Part shown: in pieces, positions 27,184-36,235 of the stretch | Position numbering within the stretch: the first letter of the stretch is position 1 | How the letters are laid out: each line of letters starts with the position of its first letter | Origin: Microbacterium mangrovi | GTDB lineage: Bacteria; Actinomycetota; Actinomycetes; Actinomycetales; Microbacteriaceae | Direction: 5' to 3' | Assembly (NCBI RefSeq): GCF_000802305.1 | Contig: NZ_JTDK01000010.1 | Location: forward strand, 124,001 to 188,000 | Length of the DNA stretch: 64,000 nucleotides | Position numbers and translations under genes: made by a program | Notes under the pieces: generated by a model | Database searches by the model: none | The model's input: only the letters and a program-made list of their open reading frames with translations | Told to the model about the DNA's origin: nothing

Positions 27184-27372
27184 TCAGTCCTGCGGCGTCG
27201 CGGGGGAGGACGGCAGCGGGATCGTCACCGACGTCACCCCGAGAATGCCGAGGGATGCCGCATCCGTCACGATCGCGTCGAGGTGCTCGGCGGGTGCCTC
27301 CGCGTGTTCCGGTTCGGAGGGCACGCCCGGCGTCTCGGCGGGTTCTTCCGGGTTGGTCGCGAAGATGGACAT
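27184..27372 (-). CDS. Small acidic protein, unknown
   Basis: 62 codons from ATG 27372, with GGGAG 8-12 nt upstream on the minus strand. The composition is Glu/Pro/Ala-rich, with no Cys or hydrophobic helix (MSIFATNPEEPAETPG at the start). I do not recognise a family. The ribosome site and the position between two same-strand glycopolymer genes argue that it is real. Low complexity argues for caution. Confidence 0.45.
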   Translation of the reverse strand: MSIFATNPEEPAETPGVPSEPEHAEAPAEHLDAIVTDAASLGILGVTSVTIPLPSSPATPQD

Positions 27373-27453
27373 GTCGTCATTCTCCCGCGCGAGCCTGTGG
27401 CCGGGCTCTGCGATCGTGATGTGCGAATCGGGTGCGGCCGGCGCCGGGAGGCG

Positions 27454-28146
27454 TCAGACGTAGAGGTTGGCGCGCTCGAGGTCTTCGGCGAAGTCGACCT
27501 CGACGGCATAGAGGTCGGAGATGTCGAGGGGCTCCAGCAGAAGGCCGTCTTCGGCGATGGCGAGCTCGAGGCCGCGCTCGAAGTAGTCCTGGTCGCCGAC
27601 TCGGTGCAGTTGTCGCATGAATGCGCGCTTGTCGGCGGCCGAGATGTAGTTGATGCCGACGGCCTCGCCGATGCCACCTCGAACGGTCTTCGACAGATCT
27701 TTGATGTGGCCGTCGGGCGTGACGGTGTATTTGACCTCTTCGTCGCTGACCTTGGCGGTGTTGACCGTCACGAACGACTGCTCGCGCTCGATCAGCGGAA
27801 GGGCGCGTCCGAGGATTCGAGGGTCGAACACCACATCGCCGTTCATCCACAGCACGCCGCCCCGGCCGCTGACCTGCAGCGCGCGAAGGAGGCTCTTGGA
27901 GGTGTTCGTCTGGTCGTAGCGGTCGTTGTGCACGTAGTCGACGTGCGGGAACGCCTCGATGATCGTCTCGGCGCGGTAGCCGACGACCGTGGTGATGCGC
28001 GCGGCATTGCCGAACGCGGCACGGATGTTGTCGTGCTGCTGGCGCATGATGCTGCGTCCGTCACCGAGCACCGTCAGCGACTTGGGAAGGCTGCGCCCGA
28101 GGCGCGAGCCCATGCCCGCCGCGAGAATGACGATCTGAATGCTCAA
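27454..28146 (-). CDS. Sugar/choline-phosphate nucleotidyltransferase (LicC-like)
   Basis: 230 codons. The start is TTG 28146: AGGAG sits 6 nt upstream and no ATG/GTG precedes the conserved N-terminus. The start reads IVILAAGMGSRLGRSLPKSL, the nucleotide-binding loop of the NTP transferase family, followed by WMNGDVVFD with a metal-binding Asp. Length and loop resemble LicC phosphocholine cytidylyltransferase and related enzymes that activate small phosphorylated alcohols or sugars with CTP/UTP. In this cluster it plausibly supplies a CDP- or NDP-activated decoration for the wall polymer; that is inference. Confidence 0.82.
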   Translation of the reverse strand: MSIQIVILAAGMGSRLGRSLPKSLTVLGDGRSIMRQQHDNIRAAFGNAARITTVVGYRAETIIEAFPHVDYVHNDRYDQTNTSKSLLRALQVSGRGGVLWMNGDVVFDPRILGRALPLIEREQSFVTVNTAKVSDEEVKYTVTPDGHIKDLSKTVRGGIGEAVGINYISAADKRAFMRQLHRVGDQDYFERGLELAIAEDGLLLEPLDISDLYAVEVDFAEDLERANLYV

Positions 28147-28359
28147 AGTGTGCTCCTGAAAGGTGACGACACGGCCCGTTCAGACCGCGATGACACCCCG
28201 TTGCGCCGTGACCAGGATAGCGGGACGGTCCGGATATAGGTCGAGGATCAGGGGTTATCCTCCGCCTATCGTGACGAAATCGAGACCTTGTGCCACGTCC
28301 GCGGCGCCGTCCCAACGCGCGTCCAGGCCCGCCTCAGAGGCGGTTGATACCGTGGAGCG

Positions 28360-29778
28360 GTGACAGCTTCGCGACACCTGCCACAGAACTCCTCGTCCGC
28401 CAAGCGGCGTGCCGGTGCCATGCCCCAACGCAGAGCGGGCCGCCCGCCCCTGCCTCCGAAGCCGGCGATCCCGGCGGCGGAGGCGGCCGCGCACGCAGCG
28501 GAGCAGGCCGGGGAGAAGATCGGATTCGTCGTGCCCCCCAAGCCGCCCCTTCCCGTCGACGGCGTGCCGCCGATCGTCGTCAGCCCGGTCGCAGAGCGGG
28601 ATTCGGTGGCGGCGAGCGACACAGTGGCGGAGAGCGACACAGTGGCGGAGAGTGACGCCGTGGCGGAGAGCGAGCCGGTGGTGGAGAGCGAGCCGGTGGC
28701 AGCGACTGAGTCGGTGGTCGAGTCGGATGCCGTGGTCGAGCCGGATGCCGTGGTCGAGTCGGTGCCCGCCGCCGTCCCCGCCGTCGAGCCTGAGGTTGAG
28801 CCCGAGCCGGAGCCGGAGCCGCCGGTCGAGCCAGTGCTTGAGGCTCCGGTCGAACCTGAACCGCCGGTTGAGACCGAGCCCCCGCTTGAACTTGAACTTG
28901 AAGCTGAACCTGAACCTGAACCCCTGGTCGAGCCCACCCCGCGCGACGAGCCGGGGGACGTCGCGCCGACGGCTCCGAGGACCGTCCCGGCATCCGTCGT
29001 CGGGACGATGGAGCCGACCGAGCCCGCGGTCGTGGTGCAGGGGCTGCGCAAGTCGTTCGGCGAATCGGTCGCCGTCGAGGACATCGACCTGACGGTGCCG
29101 GCCGGCAGCTTCTACGGACTGGTCGGGCCCAACGGCGCCGGCAAGACGACGGTGCTCTCGATGATCGCGGGGCTCCTGAAGCCCGATGCGGGCACGATCG
29201 TCATCGCGGGCGAGGACGCCACCCGGCATCCGCACCGCGCCAAGCGGCACCTCGGCATCCTCCCGGATCGACTGCGCACCTTCGATCGGCTCACCGGGCG
29301 GCAGCTCCTCGCGTACCACGGCCTCCTGCGCCGGCTCGACCGGGCCGTCGTCGAGAAGCGGGTCGACGATCTCGCCCAAGCGTTCGATCTCACGAACGCG
29401 CTGTCGCGTCCGGTCTCGGACTATTCGCTGGGAATGACGAAGAAGGTCATGCTCGCGGCCGCCATGGTCCACGCGCCGCGGGTGCTCGTGCTGGACGAGC
29501 CGTTCGAGTCCGTCGACCCGGTGTCGAGCTCCGCGATCCTGGAGATCCTGCGCTCTTACGTCGCCGCGGGCGGCACTGTCGTCCTGTCCAGCCACGGCAT
29601 GGACCTCGTGGAGCAAGTGTGCGACCGGGTCGCCGTCATGGTCGCAGGCCAGGTCCTCGCGGACGGGACCGTCGCCGAGGTGCGGGGCGAGCTCACTCTG
29701 GAGCAGCGCTTCGTCCAGCTCGCCGGCGACGTGAGAGATGTGGAGAGCCTGGAGTGGCTGCACACCTTCTCCGACTGA
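28360..29778 (+). CDS. ABC transporter ATPase with long repeat-rich N-terminus
   Basis: 472 codons from GTG 28360. Residues 1 to ~220 are low-complexity: a basic start, nine 6-residue repeats around SVAESD, then EPEPEPEP and LELELEAEPE tracts. The ABC domain follows, with Walker A GPNGAGKTT, signature YSLGMTKKV (degenerate for LSGGQ) and Walker B RVLVLDEPFESVD, then SSHGMDLVEQVCD. This matches DrrA/CcmA-type exporter ATPases. The permease gene starts 25 bases inside its 3' end (29754). An internal start just before the ABC domain (ATG 29008, reads MEPTEPAVVV) would give a normal-size ATPase, so the extension needs testing. Confidence 0.88.
   Translation: MTASRHLPQNSSSAKRRAGAMPQRRAGRPPLPPKPAIPAAEAAAHAAEQAGEKIGFVVPPKPPLPVDGVPPIVVSPVAERDSVAASDTVAESDTVAESDAVAESEPVVESEPVAATESVVESDAVVEPDAVVESVPAAVPAVEPEVEPEPEPEPPVEPVLEAPVEPEPPVETEPPLELELEAEPEPEPLVEPTPRDEPGDVAPTAPRTVPASVVGTMEPTEPAVVVQGLRKSFGESVAVEDIDLTVPAGSFYGLVGPNGAGKTTVLSMIAGLLKPDAGTIVIAGEDATRHPHRAKRHLGILPDRLRTFDRLTGRQLLAYHGLLRRLDRAVVEKRVDDLAQAFDLTNALSRPVSDYSLGMTKKVMLAAAMVHAPRVLVLDEPFESVDPVSSSAILEILRSYVAAGGTVVLSSHGMDLVEQVCDRVAVMVAGQVLADGTVAEVRGELTLEQRFVQLAGDVRDVESLEWLHTFSD
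28600..28761 (+). repeat. Nine tandem 18-bp repeats in a coding region
   Basis: The unit is close to GACACAGTGGCGGAGAGC, in frame, repeated nine times with divergence and encoding acidic hexapeptides around the SVAESD theme. The first copies are nearly identical and later ones drift. This is the pattern expected of a minisatellite that can change copy number. Confidence 0.85.
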
Positions 29779-31316
29779 GGATCGCCCTCATCGTGGGCGC
29801 CCTGCGGGGGCGTCAGAGGGTGCGCATGGCTTCGGGTGCGGCACTGATCCTCGCGGGCGCCGTGCTCGCGTGCGCCGGTCTGGCGGCGATCGCGAACGCC
29901 GCCGCGCCGACCGCGTTCGTCGTGACCGTCATAGCCGGATCGGCGATGACCGTCGGTTTCGCGGTGGCGGCGCTCCTCTCGCGCTCGGACGACCCTGTGG
30001 ATCCGCGCCGGTTCGCCCTGTTCGACTTCCGCGCCCGCGAGGTCGCGGTCGGGGCAGGACTGGCGGGAGCGGTGAGCGTCCCCGTCCTCGGCGCCACGAT
30101 CGTCGCCGTGGGCGCGGTCGTGTTCTGGAGCGGGCGCGGGGTTCCCTGGCCCGTGACCGTGCTCAGCGCCCTGCTGGTCGTCGTGACGTGCGTGCTGCTG
30201 GCTCGCGTGTGCTTCGGTGCGGCCGCCCTGCTGCTGCGCGAACGCCGTTCGCGGGAGCTCACCGGCATCCTGCTGCTCGCCCTCGTGGTCTTCGTCGTGC
30301 CGACCGCCGTCTTCGTCTTCTCCCTGCAATGGCGCGGCGCCGTGCCCGCTCCGCTCGTCGCGGCCGCCCGCGTCCTGGGGGAGACGCCCTTCGGGGCGGC
30401 ATGGGCGCTCCCGGCGCTGTTCGCATCGGGTGACGCGGCCGGCGGCTGGCTGAGCCTCGTGATCGCGCTGGCGACCCCCGTCGTGCTCGGTGCGCTCTGG
30501 TACGCGGTGACCGTGCGCCTGCTGACGACGACGGAGCGCCCGACGCGGGCGGGGCGCTCCGAGCTCGGCTGGTTCCTCGTCGCGCCGAGCACGCCGGGCG
30601 GTGCGATCGCGGCGCGCAGTCTCGTCTACTGGCGACGCGACAGTCGGTACCTCATGAGCCTCGTCGCCGTTCCGGTGGCCGCGGTGCTGTGCGTGATTCC
30701 GCTCCTGGTGGCCAACGTGCCGTTCGCCGACGCCGTCCTGCTGCCGGTGCCGGTCATCGCGCTGTTCCTCGGGTGGATGCCGCACAACGACGTCGCCTAC
30801 GACGCCACCGCCGTCTGGATCCATTTCGCGGCCGACGTGCGCGGCTTCTCCGATCGGATCGGTCGCCTCGTCCCGGTCCTCCTGATCGGTCTGCCGGCGC
30901 TCGGCGTGCTGATCCCGGTCGCGATGGTGCTGCACGGGCACTGGTCGACCCTCCCGATGATGATCGGCCTGTGCGCCGCGCTCTATCTGTCCGGGCTCGG
31001 TCTGTCGAGCATCTCGTCCGCGCTGGCGCCCTACCCCGTGACGCTTCCCGGGGACAGCCCGCTGCGCCAGCCCGAACGCGTCGGCGTCGCTGCGGTCGTC
31101 TCGCCCGCGCTGGTGCTGCTGGGGGCTCTCGCCTGCGCTGTCCCGGTGCTCGCCTGGTCTTGGGCGGCGTGGCAGGGGGACGCGGTCGCGGCGGACTACG
31201 CGCTGTGGGGCGGAATCGGCATCGGGCTGGCCGTCCTGGTGGGCGGGGTCGCCGGCGGGTCGGCGGTGTTCGAACGCCGTCGCAGCCGCCTCATGGAGTT
31301 CGCGGAATCGCTCTGA
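29754..31316 (+). CDS. ABC exporter permease, polytopic
   Basis: 520 codons from GTG 29754, preceded by GGAG and overlapping the ATPase gene by 25 bases. The N-terminus VAAHLLRLRIALIVGALRG is an amphipathic elbow helix. About ten to twelve hydrophobic helices follow (for example VFVVPTAVFVFSL and AVLCVIPLLVANVPF). It is the membrane partner of the upstream ATPase. The substrate cannot be deduced. Confidence 0.85.
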   Translation: MAAHLLRLRIALIVGALRGRQRVRMASGAALILAGAVLACAGLAAIANAAAPTAFVVTVIAGSAMTVGFAVAALLSRSDDPVDPRRFALFDFRAREVAVGAGLAGAVSVPVLGATIVAVGAVVFWSGRGVPWPVTVLSALLVVVTCVLLARVCFGAAALLLRERRSRELTGILLLALVVFVVPTAVFVFSLQWRGAVPAPLVAAARVLGETPFGAAWALPALFASGDAAGGWLSLVIALATPVVLGALWYAVTVRLLTTTERPTRAGRSELGWFLVAPSTPGGAIAARSLVYWRRDSRYLMSLVAVPVAAVLCVIPLLVANVPFADAVLLPVPVIALFLGWMPHNDVAYDATAVWIHFAADVRGFSDRIGRLVPVLLIGLPALGVLIPVAMVLHGHWSTLPMMIGLCAALYLSGLGLSSISSALAPYPVTLPGDSPLRQPERVGVAAVVSPALVLLGALACAVPVLAWSWAAWQGDAVAADYALWGGIGIGLAVLVGGVAGGSAVFERRRSRLMEFAESL

Positions 31317-31343
31317 CCGGGGTCCGGTGGCCGCCTCGCCGAC

Positions 31344-31349
31344 TAGAAT
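31344..31349 (+). promoter_or_regulatory. -10 hexamer of the DUF3039 gene (leaderless)
   Basis: TAGAAT, close to the consensus TATAAT, lies 7 nt before the ATG at 31357. Confidence 0.55.
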
Positions 31350-31356
31350 CGGCGAA

Positions 31357-31623
31357 ATGAGCACGCCCCTTGACAGCCCCGACCAGGGCGGCACCCTGAC
31401 CCTCGACCGCGAACTCGAGGAACTCCTCAACGAGGAGCTCATCGAGCCGGGTGATCATGAGCGCTTCTCCCACTACGTCAAGAAGGAGAAGATCCTCGAG
31501 TCGGCCCTCACCGGCAAGCCGGTCAAGGCGCTGTGCGGCAAGAAGTGGACGCCGGGTCGGGATCCCGAGAAGTTCCCCATCTGCCCGACGTGCAAGGAGA
31601 TCTACGAGTCGCTGCGCGACTGA
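31357..31623 (+). CDS. DUF3039 protein, putative small zinc protein
   Basis: 88 codons from ATG 31357. C60, C76 and C79 (motifs LCGKKW and CPTCK) and nearby H34/H39 (DHERFSHY) could bind a metal. The start of the protein is acidic and helical. This is the actinobacterial DUF3039 family, whose function is unknown. The leaderless -10 hexamer right upstream indicates its own promoter. It converges on pncB, 24 bases away. Confidence 0.9.
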   Translation: MSTPLDSPDQGGTLTLDRELEELLNEELIEPGDHERFSHYVKKEKILESALTGKPVKALCGKKWTPGRDPEKFPICPTCKEIYESLRD

Positions 31624-31647
31624 TCGGCCCGCGGGCCACGCGACGCC

Positions 31648-33000
31648 TCAGTCCGCCGACGTGTGCACGGTGGGGATGCCGGGATCGGCCCGGCTGAGGG
31701 CGAGAGCCTGCACCGGCAGCTCCTCCCGCACCCGCAGGTGGTGCGCCCGGGCACGGCGGACGCCCTCCGGTCCCTCGGCCGTCGCGTCGATGTCGCCGGC
31801 GACCACGAGCGGCACCTGCAGCGGACGCGCATCCGGATGCTGTGCCGGAGCGTCGGGAAGGTCGAATCCGCTCGCGACCTCGACCACTTCGGCCGTCGCG
31901 GTGCCGCCCTCCAGACGGCGGAAGGCGGTTTTGCGCCCGCCGAGCGACGCCTTGTCGGCGGACAGCTTGGCGACCGGTGTCCACCCACCAGCGGCATCCT
32001 GCCGGGCGACGAGTTTGAACACCATGCCCGCGGTCGGCGTTCCGGAGCCGGTCACGACCGACGTCCCCACACCGTAGGCATCCACCGGCGAGGCCGCCAG
32101 GGCGGCGATCGCGTACTCGTCGAGGTCGCTCGTCACGGTGATCCGCGTCCCGGTCGCCCCGAGTGCGTCCAATTGTGCGCGAACCTCGGCGGCGACGATC
32201 GGCAGGTCGCCGGAGTCGATGCGCACTCCGCCGAGCCCGGTGCCGGCGACGCGGATCGCGGTCGCGACGCCGGTCCGGATGTCGTAGGTGTCGACGAGGA
32301 GGGTCGTGTCGGCGCCCAGCGCCTCGATCTGGGCGCGGAAGGCGTCTTCCTCCCGGTCGTGGAGGAGCGTCCAGGCGTGCGCCGCGGTGCCCATCGTGGG
32401 GATTCCCCACGCGCGTCCGGCCTCGAGGTTGCTCGTCGCACCGAAACCGGCGATGTAGGCGGCTCGGGCGGCGGCGACCGCGCCGCGCTCCGATGCCCGG
32501 CGCGAGCCCATCTCGGCGAGCGGACGGTCTCCGGCGGCGATGGACATGCGCGCCGCGGCCGTGGCGACCGCGGAATCGTGATTGAGGATGCTGAGGGCGA
32601 TGGTCTCCAGGACGACGGCATCCGCGAACGTGCCCTCGACGGTGAGGACCGGCGAGCCGGGGAAGTAGAGCTCACCCTCCCGATAGCCGGTCAGCGACCC
32701 GCGGAAGCGATAGTCCGCCAGGTACGCCAGAGTGGTGTCGTCCACCACGCGGTCATCGCGGAGGAACCGCAGTTCGTCGTCTCCGAAGCGGAACGAGCGC
32801 AGCGCCTCCAGGAGGCGCCCGGTGCCGGCGACCACGCCGAACCGGCGACCGCCCGCGAGGCGACGCGCGAACAGCTCGAACACGCAGCGCCGCGCGGCCG
32901 TGCCGTCGCGCAGCGCGCCCTCCAGCATGGTGAGCTCGTACCGGTCCGTGAGCAGCGCCGTGCTCGGCTGCGAGGAGGGGGCGACCATGCCGGTCAGCAT
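31648..33000 (-). CDS. pncB: Nicotinate phosphoribosyltransferase
   Basis: 450 codons from ATG 33000 (a second Met at 32988 is equally possible; neither has a strong ribosome site). The family features are [13 protein letters not shown] at the start, the active-site region [27 protein letters not shown] and GTSVVTGSG. The enzyme converts nicotinate, PRPP and ATP to nicotinate mononucleotide in NAD salvage. NudC, elsewhere in the window, acts on the same cofactor pool. It is divergent from murI. Confidence 0.95.
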   Translation of the reverse strand: MLTGMVAPSSQPSTALLTDRYELTMLEGALRDGTAARRCVFELFARRLAGGRRFGVVAGTGRLLEALRSFRFGDDELRFLRDDRVVDDTTLAYLADYRFRGSLTGYREGELYFPGSPVLTVEGTFADAVVLETIALSILNHDSAVATAAARMSIAAGDRPLAEMGSRRASERGAVAAARAAYIAGFGATSNLEAGRAWGIPTMGTAAHAWTLLHDREEDAFRAQIEALGADTTLLVDTYDIRTGVATAIRVAGTGLGGVRIDSGDLPIVAAEVRAQLDALGATGTRITVTSDLDEYAIAALAASPVDAYGVGTSVVTGSGTPTAGMVFKLVARQDAAGGWTPVAKLSADKASLGGRKTAFRRLEGGTATAEVVEVASGFDLPDAPAQHPDARPLQVPLVVAGDIDATAEGPEGVRRARAHHLRVREELPVQALALSRADPGIPTVHTSAD

Positions 33001-33039
33001 ATCGCCGCCGCCGCAGCCGACCGCCCGTGCACGCCCGGG

Positions 33040-33045
33040 TAGGCT
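33040..33045 (+). promoter_or_regulatory. -10 hexamer of the murI operon (leaderless)
   Basis: TAGGCT lies 8 nt before GTG 33054. A weak CCGACC at -35 distance (17-nt spacer) is visible. Confidence 0.5.
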
Positions 33046-33053
33046 GGTCGATT

Positions 33054-33898
<845 letters not shown>

Positions 33899-33902
<4 letters not shown>

Positions 33903-34630
33903 GCGACATCGTCCGCGCCGACGGGCGCAGCGTCAGCGACCTGCGTCCGGTCACGATCGAACGAGGCTGGAGCAAGCAGGCCGAAGGATCCGCACTGGTG
34001 AGCTTCGGAGACACGAAGGTGCTGTGCACGGCGTCGTTCACCGGGGGAGTGCCGCGCTGGCTGACCGGGAAGGGCAAGGGGTGGGTGACCGCCGAGTACG
34101 CGATGCTGCCCCGCGCCACGAACTCCCGCAACGACCGCGAGTCGGTCAAGGGCCGGATCGGCGGTCGCACGCACGAGATCTCCCGGCTCATCGGTCGCGC
34201 GCTGCGGGCCGTCGTGGACACCAAGGCGCTGGGCGAGAACACCGTCGTGATCGACTGCGACGTGCTGCAGGCCGACGGCGGCACCCGCACGGCCGCCATC
34301 ACGGGGGCGTACGTCGCCCTCGCGCAGGCGATCGAATGGGGCCGCGAGAAGCGTCTCGTCCCCGCCAAGGCCGACGTGCTGCTGGACTCCGTCGCGGCCG
34401 TCTCCGTCGGGATCATCGACGGCGAGCCGATGCTCGACCTCGCCTACGTCGAAGACGTGCGCGCGGAGACCGACATGAACGTCGTGGTCACCGGGCGCGG
34501 GCTGTTCGTCGAAGTGCAGGGGACGGCCGAGGGGGCCCCGTTCGACAAGCGCGAGCTCGACGCACTGCTCGACCTCGGCGTCGACGGATGCAGCCGCCTG
34601 CGCGAGCTCCAGCTCGCTGCACTCGCATGA
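33899..34630 (+). CDS. rph: Ribonuclease PH
   Basis: 243 codons from ATG 33899, overlapping the murI stop. The sequence has [44 protein letters not shown] and [17 protein letters not shown], all typical of RNase PH. It trims tRNA 3' ends by phosphorolysis. None of the three tRNAs in this window needs only exonucleolytic trimming of a fully encoded CCA except tRNA-Lys. Translationally coupled to rdgB. Confidence 0.97.
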
Positions 34631-35241
34631 ACGCCGACGGAGCCCGCAAGCAGGCGGTGCTCGCCACGCACAACCCGCACAAGGTCACCGAATTCGAGCG
34701 GATCATCCGCACCACCCGGCCCGACTTCGAACTCCTCGGGTACGACGGGCCCGAACCCGTCGAAGACGGAGTGACGTTCGCGCAGAACGCGCTCATCAAG
34801 GCACGCGCAGCCTGCCGCCACACCGGGCTCCCGTCGTTCGCGGACGACTCCGGCGTGAGCGTCGACGTGCTCGGCGGATCACCCGGCATCTTCTCGGCCT
34901 ACTGGGCCGGGCACAAGAAGGACCCGGTCGCCAACCTGAACCTGCTGCTCGACCAGATCTCCGACATCGCGGACCCGCACCGCACGGCCCAGTTCGTGAG
35001 CGTGATCGCCCTCGTGCTGCCGGACGGAGCGGAGCACACCGTCGAGGGCGTCTGGAACGGACGGATCGCCGAGGCCGCGCGCGGCGAGGGCGGCTTCGGG
35101 TACGACCCGGTCTTCGTCCCCGACGGACAGGTGCCGTGGGCCGAGCGCACCGTGGGCGAGTGGACGGATGCCGAGAAGGCCGAGGCATCCCACCGCGCGC
35201 GGGCGTTCCGTGCGCTCGAGCCCCTGCTCGAGACGCTCTGA
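34627..35241 (+). CDS. rdgB: Non-canonical purine NTP pyrophosphatase (RdgB/HAM1)
   Basis: 204 codons from ATG 34627, overlapping rph by 4 bases. Motifs: [33 protein letters not shown] and [11 protein letters not shown]. It removes dITP/XTP from the nucleotide pool. The length is normal. Confidence 0.96.
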   Translation: MNADGARKQAVLATHNPHKVTEFERIIRTTRPDFELLGYDGPEPVEDGVTFAQNALIKARAACRHTGLPSFADDSGVSVDVLGGSPGIFSAYWAGHKKDPVANLNLLLDQISDIADPHRTAQFVSVIALVLPDGAEHTVEGVWNGRIAEAARGEGGFGYDPVFVPDGQVPWAERTVGEWTDAEKAEASHRARAFRALEPLLETL

Positions 35242-35249
35242 CGCGGTCC

Positions 35250-35264
35250 TGAGAACAAGTCTCA
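35250..35264. promoter_or_regulatory. Palindrome TGAGA-N5-TCTCA upstream of the cation exporter
   Basis: TGAGAACAAGTCTCA is a perfect 5+5 inverted repeat with a 5-base centre, 45 bases before the -10 hexamer of the CDF gene. Its size and symmetry suit a dimeric repressor or activator. It is not followed by a T run, so it is unlikely to be a terminator of rdgB. Which regulator binds is unknown. Confidence 0.4.
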
Positions 35265-35308
35265 TTCCCGACTAGGGGAAACGGCCCGGACCGGGGTTTT
35301 GCCGCCCG

Positions 35309-35314
35309 TACGCT
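35309..35314 (+). promoter_or_regulatory. -10 hexamer of the CDF gene (leaderless)
   Basis: TACGCT lies 6 nt before ATG 35321. Confidence 0.5.
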
Positions 35315-35320
35315 GGATTC

Positions 35321-36229
35321 ATGCACGATCACGCCCCCGGGGTCCGCGGCGCCGACAACCGTCGGCTGCTGGCGACCTCGCTCGCGATCACGAGTTCCGT
35401 GATGGTCGTGCAGATCGTCGGGTCGGTCCTGTCGGGTTCGCTCGCGCTCCTCGCCGATGCCGCGCACATGTTCACGGATGCCGCCGCGCTCGTGATCGCC
35501 CTGATCGCCAGTGTCGTGGCATCCCGCCCGGCCGACGAACGGAGCACGTTCGGCTATCAGCGCGCCGAGGTGTTCGGTGCTCTCGTGAATGCCGTGATCC
35601 TCATCGCGCTGTCGGTGTGGGTGGCCGTCGAGGGCGTCCTGCGCCTCCTGAATCCGGGAGAGACGGAGGTTGCCGGCGGCCTCATGCTCGTCGTCGCGGC
35701 GGTGGGTCTCGTCGCCAACGCGGTGTCGATGTGGCTGCTGAGCGCCGCTCAGCGCCACAGCATCAACGTGCGCGGGGCATACCTCGAGGTGCTCGGCGAC
35801 CTCATCGGCTCCGCCCTCGTGATCGTCGCGGCGCTCGTGATCCTGCTGACCGGGTGGGCGCAGGCGGACGCCCTCGCCTCCCTCGCGATCGCGGCCATGA
35901 TCGTGCCTCGTGCGGTCTCGCTGCTGCGCGAGGTCTTCTCGGTGCTCGGCGAAGCGGCGCCGGAAGGCGTCCACGTCCAGGAGATCCGCGAGCACATCCT
36001 CGGAACCCCGGGCGTCACGGACGTCCACGACGTGCACGTGTGGCAGCTCACCCGCGGGGCCCCCGTCTTCAGCGCCCACGTCGTCGTGACGCCGGAGGTG
36101 CTCGCCGACGGGCGCTCCGGCCGTGTCCTGGCGCAGCTGCAGGGATGCCTGTCGACCCATTTCGACGTGGAGCACTCCACGTTCCAGCTCGAGCCGGCCG
36201 GACACTCCGAGCACGACGCCCACATCTGA
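35321..36229 (+). CDS. Cation diffusion facilitator (CzcD/ZitB-like)
   Basis: 302 codons from ATG 35321. Six membrane helices carry the metal site motifs LLADAAHMFTDAAAL (helix 2) and YLEVLGDLIGS (helix 5). A cytoplasmic C-terminal domain has VHDVHVWQLTRG. The N- and C-termini are His-rich (MHDHAPG and EHDAHI). It exports divalent metal, most likely zinc, in exchange for protons. The upstream palindrome could be a metal-responsive operator. It converges on ligD, 6 bases away. Confidence 0.93.
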   Translation: MHDHAPGVRGADNRRLLATSLAITSSVMVVQIVGSVLSGSLALLADAAHMFTDAAALVIALIASVVASRPADERSTFGYQRAEVFGALVNAVILIALSVWVAVEGVLRLLNPGETEVAGGLMLVVAAVGLVANAVSMWLLSAAQRHSINVRGAYLEVLGDLIGSALVIVAALVILLTGWAQADALASLAIAAMIVPRAVSLLREVFSVLGEAAPEGVHVQEIREHILGTPGVTDVHDVHVWQLTRGAPVFSAHVVVTPEVLADGRSGRVLAQLQGCLSTHFDVEHSTFQLEPAGHSEHDAHI

Positions 36230-36235
36230 GGGCGC

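Noticed and set aside
28600-28761. CRISPR-like repeat array
   Set aside because: Repeats are directly adjacent 18-mers without spacers and are in frame within an ABC ATPase.
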